From Bacillota bacterium (GTDB lineage: Bacteria; Bacillota; UBA4882; JAAYXC01), in NCBI GenBank assembly GCA_012516115.1, contig JAAYXC010000093.1, positions 1-12,843 of the forward strand: a stretch of 12,843 nucleotides of DNA. Reading direction: 5' to 3'. Positions within the stretch are counted from its first letter, which is position 1. Each line of letters opens with the position of its first letter. Under the pieces are notes generated by a model. The model did not search any database and was not told where the DNA came from. It saw only the letters and a list, made by a program, of their open reading frames with translations. Shown here in pieces: positions 7,307-12,843 of the stretch. The translations under genes and the position numbers were made by a program.

Positions 7307-8971
7307 TTAACTGCGATCTTTTCCTCGAGGCGGTTCCGTGGCAAACCAGAGTGACCATCGTTTTCGCGATTCAAGTCGTACTTTGCCTTCGTGGCGAAGC
7401 TCGTCCAGAAGGCGCTTGATGTGCGCGCGGGATAAAGATGGTACTACTTGTTGAAGTTCCTTCATCGCACAGCCATTCGGGAAAACGTCCTCCAGATGCT
7501 TGAGTAGAAGTGCCTTATTCTGCTCTCGATCCAACCCCTTCCGACGGGTGTAAACTCCTCGCTGGCCACTTGCGATATAAAACCGTCGCGCGAGTAAATA
7601 CCGTGTACCTCGTCCCCGCCCGACGGTCTCGATGATTCCTAGCTCGATCATCCGGCGCACACGACGACGCAGTTCTTCGGGGATTGGTTCTTCACGGTGG
7701 ATGCGAGCCAAAAGCAATAAGTCGTGCACATCGAAATTGACCTGCGTCTCTTGCCCGACGCGCTCGAGGAAGCGAACGAAGGCCGGGTCCTGAACCTGGC
7801 CGTGAAGGGTAAGCACCACATGATGTGCATCCGTCCCCGTGAAGTCGGGTTGGGGTTTGCCTTGACGGATGCTTTGTTCAAAGATGAGGTTCATCCCCTG
7901 CCCGGAACGTTCGACCAGACCGCAGCGTTGGAAGGCTTCAGCGATCCGGCGGTTGCGCGGCGCCTGCCAGTCGAGAATGTTCTCGACGGTAATGCCCGGT
8001 GGAAACCCTCCGGGGCTTTCGATCACGAGGCGTTTGGGGTACTGGCGCACGAAGACACTTCCGGGTAGTTGATAATCCCTATGGGCAACGGCGTTAAGCA
8101 CCGCCTCGCGCACGGAGCGTTCGTCGAAGGCCGGGATATCCCGGAGGAACAGCCCATCCTGATAATGCTGCCGCTCGTTGCGCAGGTTGATGATCTGCCA
8201 CAGCTCGTCATAAAAAGTAAAGAACCCCTGGCGGTATTCCTTACGGTCGGCCGCCGGACCGGCCGCCTCTGTGGAACGATATTCAAAAATCACCTCCGCC
8301 TGGGCAAGGAACCGACCCAACGCCTCCCGTGTACCGAACAAAATAAGGGCGGCGTAAGTAAGACCTTCCGGAAGCAACAACTCGGCATCGCGCAGTAGCT
8401 GTTCGTGGTTTAACCCGCTTAAGGCAGTGTTTCCCGATTTCTCGATCCAGCGCCGGCGGAAGTCTTCAATTGCTTGCGCATCCAGATGTTCCATTCCCGC
8501 GCCGGGGCATACCTCGGCGGAGAAATCGCGGCCCGTCTCCGCGAAGATGTTCCGCAGCTTGTCCTCGGACATTGAGACGAGACTATCTGCCTCTCGCGCC
8601 CAGTAGATGCCTTGATACTTCAACGGAGTGCCCAGCGGGCGGGAGGCCACCTCAAATACGAGCACCCGGCCATCCGGATGGGGGATCTCCTTTACATCAA
8701 TTCGAACGGGAACCTGTTGCATGAGGGATCGGCGTGTATCTTCCGGCTGGGGGAACGCTTGCGTGCCCACAACCCGGCGAGGGCGGTGATCTGTTACTCC
8801 TAGGATTACCTTGCCACCCCCCTCATTGGCCAGCGCACAACAGTATTTCGCTAAGTTATCAAAGGAAAATTGGTTCTTAGCCTCCTTAAACTCAAGGCGT
8901 TCTCCTTCTTGGGCTTGCAACCATTGCTCCAACCGCTCCAGGAGTTCTTCCTGCGCCTTGCCTAAACTCAC
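7307..8971 (-). CDS. AlbA_2 (Schlafen-like) / GHKL ATPase / winged-helix protein
   Basis: 554 residues from a GTG at 8971 that overlaps the helicase stop (GTGA, 8968-8971), with GGAGG 7 bases upstream, so it is translationally coupled to the helicase. Residues about 20-145 form an AlbA_2 (Schlafen AlbA_2/AAA_4) domain, marked by RLEFKEAKNQF (25-35) and NEGGGKVILGV (49-59). Residues about 280-385 match the 'RecG-like C-terminal' GHKL ATPase domain. Its N-box REAVLNAVAHRDY (288-300) includes E289 and N293, and glycine boxes lie at SPGGFPPG (319-326) and ERSGQGMNL (354-362). Residues about 405-450 and 485-545 look like winged-helix DNA-binding modules. This is the COG2865 architecture, usually labelled transcriptional regulator or ATP-dependent DNA helicase, although it has no helicase motifs. 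In this operon it may be a nucleotide-gated regulator of the methylase/ATPase half or an effector; sequence does not decide between them. Confidence 0.92.
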   Translation of the reverse strand: MSLGKAQEELLERLEQWLQAQEGERLEFKEAKNQFSFDNLAKYCCALANEGGGKVILGVTDHRPRRVVGTQAFPQPEDTRRSLMQQVPVRIDVKEIPHPDGRVLVFEVASRPLGTPLKYQGIYWAREADSLVSMSEDKLRNIFAETGRDFSAEVCPGAGMEHLDAQAIEDFRRRWIEKSGNTALSGLNHEQLLRDAELLLPEGLTYAALILFGTREALGRFLAQAEVIFEYRSTEAAGPAADRKEYRQGFFTFYDELWQIINLRNERQHYQDGLFLRDIPAFDERSVREAVLNAVAHRDYQLPGSVFVRQYPKRLVIESPGGFPPGITVENILDWQAPRNRRIAEAFQRCGLVERSGQGMNLIFEQSIRQGKPQPDFTGTDAHHVVLTLHGQVQDPAFVRFLERVGQETQVNFDVHDLLLLARIHREEPIPEELRRRVRRMIELGIIETVGRGRGTRYLLARRFYIASGQRGVYTRRKGLDREQNKALLLKHLEDVFPNGCAMKELQQVVPSLSRAHIKRLLDELRHEGKVRLESRKRWSLWFATEPPRGKDRS

Positions 8972-11900
8972 CTCGGCTCCTCCCCTCTGGCCAAAAGTTC
9001 CGTCAAACTATAGTTCACGCTCGTCACCCCGAAGTCCGGCTCCCGCCGGAAGGGGCGGCGGATATAATGTACCTTGTGTTGGCCGTCATCCAGAAACTCC
9101 ACGATCGCCAGGATGTAGTCGTCGGGCTTGTTAAGCGAGGTAAGGATTTCATTCCTCGTGACCGTGATCACGTCGGCGTCTGAGTCCCGGCCTTTCACCT
9201 CGATGAACCGCAGCTTACCCGTGCGGGGGTCGCGGCTCTCGATGTCGTACCCGAGGTGCTCATCTTCCCGGTCGACCGGCTCGAAACCGAGGCGGCGCTC
9301 TATCTCCATGACGATCGCTCGGGCACGGGCGGCGACGGCCCGGTTATCCGTCGTCCGCCGGGTAGGCGGAAGGGGACGGCCTTGGATCTTCGCCAGAAGT
9401 CCTTTCGGCACTACCACAAAACCGCCCATCACCACGGGCGGAAGGGCCGAGATCTGGGCTTCCTGGTCGAGCTGCTCCATGCGTTTCTGGAGCCGAGCGG
9501 CGAGCTCGTCGGCCCGCCGCCGGGCCTCCTGGGAATTAAGCCGCGCGTTGACCTTCCCCGCCTGCTCCTGGAGTTTGAGTTCCTCGGCCCGGTGGTCCCA
9601 GTAGGCGATCTCCTTGGTGAGGCGGTCTTTTACGGCGGCACGGGTCTTTTCGATCCATTCCAGGCGTCGGCGGCGCACTTCTTCGAGATGCTCGGGCACC
9701 ACCCGGGTAATGGCATAATTCAGCACGCGTTCTTCAAGCTCCCGGGAGATCCATGCGCATTCAGGACGGGAGAGGATCGTCTCGATGTCCGGCTCATCGG
9801 TAGCAAGCGGCCGGTAGTCGAGGTACGGCGCGTAATGAAGGTGCCGTGTCGTGCCGGTAGCATCTATTTCCACATAAAGCATACGGCGGGAGATCACGCG
9901 GCGTCCGCCGGAAGGAGTCGTACTTGCATCCTGGACGGCGTGCTCCAGGTAGAAGACGACCCGCGGCTTTTCGCCCGCATCCCGGTCATCCACCAGAACG
10001 CTACCCCGGCGGAGGAGATCGCGGTAGCGCTCGAGGACAAGGTCGATGACCGCCTCCAGCAGTGGATGGCCCGGACAGATGAAAGCCGCCAAAGGTTGGC
10101 CCGGCGGGGCGATGAGGTCTTTTTCAAAGGTGATCCGCTCATAACGGTGAAGCACCGGATCGCCGAGGCCGATAAGACGGTCCCGCTGACGGATGATCCC
10201 GGGTACATGCGTTATTTCGTAGCGGCGCGGTTCGCGCTGGCGTATGCTGCCGCCGAGGTATTTAAAAGCTTCCAGGAAAAACGACTCGATGTAGTGCGGT
10301 TGTAACCGTCGCGCCTCCGCCCGTTCCATATCTTCACGAATCTTCTGGAGGCGTGTAGCATCGATGACATCGTGGACCAACGCGCGCTCTTCGAGCAGAT
10401 TACGCAGGTGGTCCGGGTCGAAGGCGTCGGCGATCACCTGATTGAGACGGGCCCGCACCTCGGGCCGCTCGCCGTAACGGATCGCCTCGATCAAAAGATC
10501 CCGGAGGGGTTTGCCCTCGAACTGCAGTTTACCCAGTACGTCGAAGACCTGTCCGCCGAGCCGTTGACGGGCCAATTCCAATTTTTGGAACAAGGTATGA
10601 TATACATCGCCTTCCCGCGTCTCCACGGCCACGAGATTCCAGAGGTGGCACACCTCGGTCTGGCCTATCCGGTGAATGCGGCCGAAGCGTTGCTCGATGC
10701 GGTTCGGGTTCCATGGCAGGTCGTAGTTCACCATTAGGTGCGCCCGTTGAAGGTTGATTCCCTCACCCGCCGCGTCGGTGGCCACCAGTACCTGCACTTC
10801 CGGGTCGTGGAGGAAGGCCTCTTGAGCCTTGCGCCGTTCCTCCCGGCCCATGCCGCCGTGAATGGCGACCACGGCCTCCGGCCGGCCGAACAGGGTGGTG
10901 ATGCGTTCGACGAGATAGTTTAAAGTATCCCGGTGTTCCGTGAAGATAACGAGCTTCTGCCGGGGTGAAGACACGGGTTTCGGGATGGAACTACCGCCGT
11001 AAGGTGATTGTTCTTCGCCGATACGATCCGCAAGGGCCCCCGGGGTAAAAATCTCCATCAAGAGGTTCGCCAGTTCACGATACTTACGGTCCTCGCCGCT
11101 ACGCCGCACGGCCAGGGCCAGGGCTTCAAGGCGCTTAAGCGTGGCGATCTCCGCCTTAAGCTCCGTGATGGTCCGGGCGGCGGTGGCCCGATCGAGGATC
11201 TCTTCTTCTTTCTTCATTACTTCTTCCTCGGGCGCCTCTTCGAGATCCTCGATGTCTTCGACTTCCATAACCGGGGTAAGAATGGAGGAGACGGATACCG
11301 CAGCCCCGCGTTGTAATATTTCTAACTCCCTTAACTTGCTTTCCAGCCTTTCACGTCGACGTCGGAGGGACTGGTAGATGGCCTCGGGTGAAGAAGCGAG
11401 GCGGCGCTGCAAAATGGTCAGGGCGAAACCGACGGTACCCGCGCGCTTCTCGTCGGCGAGAGCCTCGGCCCGGTTAAATTCTTCGCGTACGTAGTCGGTT
11501 ACTTCCTTATAGAGCCGTGCCTCTGGTTCCGAGAGCCGGTAAGGTACCGTGTAGGCAATGCGTTCCGGAAACAACGGAGTACCGTCGAACTTCACCAAGC
11601 GCTCTTTGACCATGCGCCGCATCAGGTCGGAAACATCCACTTGGTGAACGCCGTCGCGGAACCGTCCCTCGAACCTATCACCGTCCAAAAGGGCCATGAA
11701 GAGCTGGAAGTCTTCTTCTTTGCCGTTATGGGGGGTCGCGGTTAACAATAAGAAATGGCGCGTGATACCGGATAATAGCTGACCGAGCCGATATCGTTTG
11801 GTCCGCTTGATCTCGCCCCCGAAGAAAGTGGCCGACATCTTGTGGGCCTCGTCTACGATGACCAGGTCCCAACGGCATTCCGGTGCGGCAAGCTTTGCCT

Positions 11901-12543
11901 GGATCGCTTCATCCCGAGCACATTTATCCAATCGGGCAATGACGAACGGATTCTCCAGGAACCAGTTACCGGTGCGGGCCGCCTCCAGTTTATCGTTGGT
12001 CATGATCTCAAACGGCAACTGGAAGCGCCGGTAGAGTTCGTCCTGCCACTGTTCCACGAGGTTCCCCGGGCAGACGACCAGACAGCGTTGAAGATCACCA
12101 CGGACCAGGAGTTCTTTGATCAGCAGCCCGGCCATGATGGTCTTGCCGGCCCCGGGATCGTCGGCCAGCAAGAAACGTAGGGGGTGACGCGGGAGCATCG
12201 CCTCATACACGGCGGTGATCTGGTGCGGTAACGGCTCTACCAGCGAGGTATGCACGGCCAGCACCGGGTCGAAGAGATGGGCAAGGCGGATCCGATACGC
12301 CTCGGACACAAGCCGGAAAAGCGCGCCATCGCCGTCGAAACTCCAGGGACGGCCGACCTCGACCAGTTCCAACCGGGGCTCATCCGAGCGATAAAGGAGC
12401 ACATTGCCGACCCGGCCGGTTGGATCTTTATAGGTAAGTTCCATGGCATCGGTACCAAACCACTGGACGCTTACCACCGTAACCGTGGCGTCGGGAATAA
12501 TGCCCCGCACGGAGGCATGCGGCCGGATCTCCTCGAGCTTCAT
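8968..12543 (-). CDS. SNF2-family helicase with C-terminal DUF3883/NOV_C nuclease-like domain (DrmD/BrxHII-like)
   Basis: 1191 residues; the ATG at 12543 has GAGGTG 11 bases upstream. The two RecA lobes carry standard SF2/SNF2 motifs: motif I DDPGAGKT (128-135), motif II DEAH (231-234), motif III TATPHNGK (268-275), lobe 2 ATDAAGEGINLQ (588-599) and motif VI QRFGRIHRIGQ (618-628). An acidic, Glu/Lys-rich insertion at 427-450 with flanking predicted helices separates the lobes. A charged, probably coiled-coil stretch occupies about 950-1030. Residues about 1070-1175 match DUF3883 (NOV_C), with D1100 and then IEVKGR giving E1115 and K1117, a D...ExK pattern of restriction-endonuclease-like folds. 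Whole-length similarity in memory is to SNF2 helicases of DISARM class 1 (DrmD) and type 3 BREX. It is the first gene of the operon. The inferred role is translocation on foreign DNA, with a possible nicking or end-processing domain. It has no gross truncation. Confidence 0.95.
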   Translation of the reverse strand: MKLEEIRPHASVRGIIPDATVTVVSVQWFGTDAMELTYKDPTGRVGNVLLYRSDEPRLELVEVGRPWSFDGDGALFRLVSEAYRIRLAHLFDPVLAVHTSLVEPLPHQITAVYEAMLPRHPLRFLLADDPGAGKTIMAGLLIKELLVRGDLQRCLVVCPGNLVEQWQDELYRRFQLPFEIMTNDKLEAARTGNWFLENPFVIARLDKCARDEAIQAKLAAPECRWDLVIVDEAHKMSATFFGGEIKRTKRYRLGQLLSGITRHFLLLTATPHNGKEEDFQLFMALLDGDRFEGRFRDGVHQVDVSDLMRRMVKERLVKFDGTPLFPERIAYTVPYRLSEPEARLYKEVTDYVREEFNRAEALADEKRAGTVGFALTILQRRLASSPEAIYQSLRRRRERLESKLRELEILQRGAAVSVSSILTPVMEVEDIEDLEEAPEEEVMKKEEEILDRATAARTITELKAEIATLKRLEALALAVRRSGEDRKYRELANLLMEIFTPGALADRIGEEQSPYGGSSIPKPVSSPRQKLVIFTEHRDTLNYLVERITTLFGRPEAVVAIHGGMGREERRKAQEAFLHDPEVQVLVATDAAGEGINLQRAHLMVNYDLPWNPNRIEQRFGRIHRIGQTEVCHLWNLVAVETREGDVYHTLFQKLELARQRLGGQVFDVLGKLQFEGKPLRDLLIEAIRYGERPEVRARLNQVIADAFDPDHLRNLLEERALVHDVIDATRLQKIREDMERAEARRLQPHYIESFFLEAFKYLGGSIRQREPRRYEITHVPGIIRQRDRLIGLGDPVLHRYERITFEKDLIAPPGQPLAAFICPGHPLLEAVIDLVLERYRDLLRRGSVLVDDRDAGEKPRVVFYLEHAVQDASTTPSGGRRVISRRMLYVEIDATGTTRHLHYAPYLDYRPLATDEPDIETILSRPECAWISRELEERVLNYAITRVVPEHLEEVRRRRLEWIEKTRAAVKDRLTKEIAYWDHRAEELKLQEQAGKVNARLNSQEARRRADELAARLQKRMEQLDQEAQISALPPVVMGGFVVVPKGLLAKIQGRPLPPTRRTTDNRAVAARARAIVMEIERRLGFEPVDREDEHLGYDIESRDPRTGKLRFIEVKGRDSDADVITVTRNEILTSLNKPDDYILAIVEFLDDGQHKVHYIRRPFRREPDFGVTSVNYSLTELLARGEEPR

Positions 12544-12590
12544 TTAACGATAAACACCTCTTCTTGCCAAATCCCCCCGCGACCGGCTCT

Positions 12591-12626
12591 CTAGCATGGA
12601 AAGATCGAGCCCATTCCCGCGGCCAT
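12591..12626 (-). CDS. Possible 11-residue leader peptide upstream of the helicase
   Basis: On the minus strand GAGGAGG is followed after seven bases by ATG (12624-12626), an almost ideal ribosome site. It opens a short ORF, MAAGMGSIFPC, ending TAG at 12591-12593, 47 bases before the helicase ATG. The excellent ribosome site is the only support. The peptide has no run of one amino acid as in classical attenuators, and I see no terminator hairpin after it. It may be chance, or a leader affecting helicase translation. Confidence 0.25.
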   Translation of the reverse strand: MAAGMGSIFPC

Positions 12627-12704
12627 CAGAAATCCTCCTCTATCGGTGGATTAGGGGGGAATTACGTGTTAAGATTTTTGCCGAACCCCCCTTATTTCCT
12701 GCCG

Positions 12705-12724
12705 GTTCCCGCCGGAATGGGAAC
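12705..12724. repeat. Small inverted repeat upstream of the operon
   Basis: GTTCCC (12705-12710) and GGGAAC (12719-12724) are separated by eight bases. No T-run follows on either strand, so it is not a terminator. Its place upstream of the first operon gene would suit an operator, but a six-base arm can arise by chance. Confidence 0.25.
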
Positions 12725-12843
12725 AACTCTAAATAAAATAAAAAAAGCCCCCGCCAAGGAAGCGAAAAAAGAAAGATATAAACGGCGGCCCCTCTACCCC
12801 TACCTAGCGGAGGTCCTCTTTTTCCGCCCTTCCTTCTTTATAC

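Larger units (their letters stand above)
12544..12843. other. Upstream region of the operon, no large gene
   Basis: About 300 bases with no supported large gene on either strand. They hold the helicase ribosome site, a possible 11-codon leader ORF (12591-12626, minus), a small inverted repeat (12705-12724), an A-rich tract on the + strand (12731-12746) and C/G-rich runs. The operon promoter is expected here, but I could not find a -35/-10 pair good enough to name. Confidence 0.5.

Noticed and set aside
9256..10305. 349-residue plus-strand ORF
   Set aside because: It lies wholly opposite the helicase gene, has no recognisable domain, and its composition is typical of antisense reading of a GC-rich gene.
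12725..12770. Terminator on the minus strand at the GGCGGGGGC followed by seven T
   Set aside because: The T-run is good, but I could not find a complementary GC-rich arm just upstream to form a stem.
1..12843. CRISPR array, tRNA/rRNA genes, insertion sequence or integrase
   Set aside because: No regularly spaced repeats, no cloverleaf or rRNA sequence recognised, and no transposase or integrase motifs on either strand.

Overview
This is a GC-rich window (by eye) with strong Shine-Dalgarno sequences. Its left edge carries the last 55 codons of a stand-alone pyruvate-kinase C-terminal (PK alpha/beta) protein, a gene type I associate with thermophilic or anaerobic Clostridia such as Moorella and Desulfotomaculum relatives. 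That and the GGAGG-type ribosome binding sites suggest a Firmicutes-like anaerobe. The organism assignment is an inference from one partial gene and is not firm.

Layout. Bases 1-170 (+) hold the PK-C protein end. Bases 271-777 (+) hold a small DUF559/Vsr-like endonuclease gene bracketed by two C/T-G/A-rich hairpins, the second of which lies inside its coding tail. Bases 702-872 (-) are the C-terminal remnant of a YgjP/M48-like zinc metallopeptidase whose N-terminal part is missing. Bases 877-12543 (-) are one run of four large genes, in transcription order: a SNF2-type helicase with a C-terminal DUF3883/NOV_C nuclease-like domain; an AlbA_2 (Schlafen-like) plus GHKL-ATPase plus winged-helix protein; a DUF1156 DNA adenine methyltransferase; and a DUF499 P-loop ATPase with an N-terminal Swt1-type HEPN domain. 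The metallopeptidase remnant sits 4 bases past the DUF499 stop codon and looks like a decayed fifth gene. Bases 12544-12843 hold no large gene, only a possible 11-codon leader ORF and a small inverted repeat.

How the genes may work together. A methyltransferase, a large ATPase and a SNF2 helicase in one operon is the architecture of modification-based antiphage systems. The combination resembles type 3 BREX (BrxC-like ATPase, DUF1156 PglXI-like methylase, SNF2 helicase) and class 1 DISARM (SNF2 helicase plus methylase). No PglZ, BrxA, DrmA or DrmB gene is visible. What is added is a HEPN RNase-like motif on the ATPase, a nuclease-like D...ExK motif on the helicase, and an AlbA_2/GHKL protein. 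The likely reading is a DUF499/DUF1156 defence operon: the methylase marks self DNA, and the ATPase and helicase sense or translocate on unmodified DNA. The substrates and the killing step cannot be read from sequence.

The one large gap inside the operon, upstream of the methylase gene, carries four copies of an 11-bp word. They overlap both possible methylase start codons and could form mutually exclusive hairpins.
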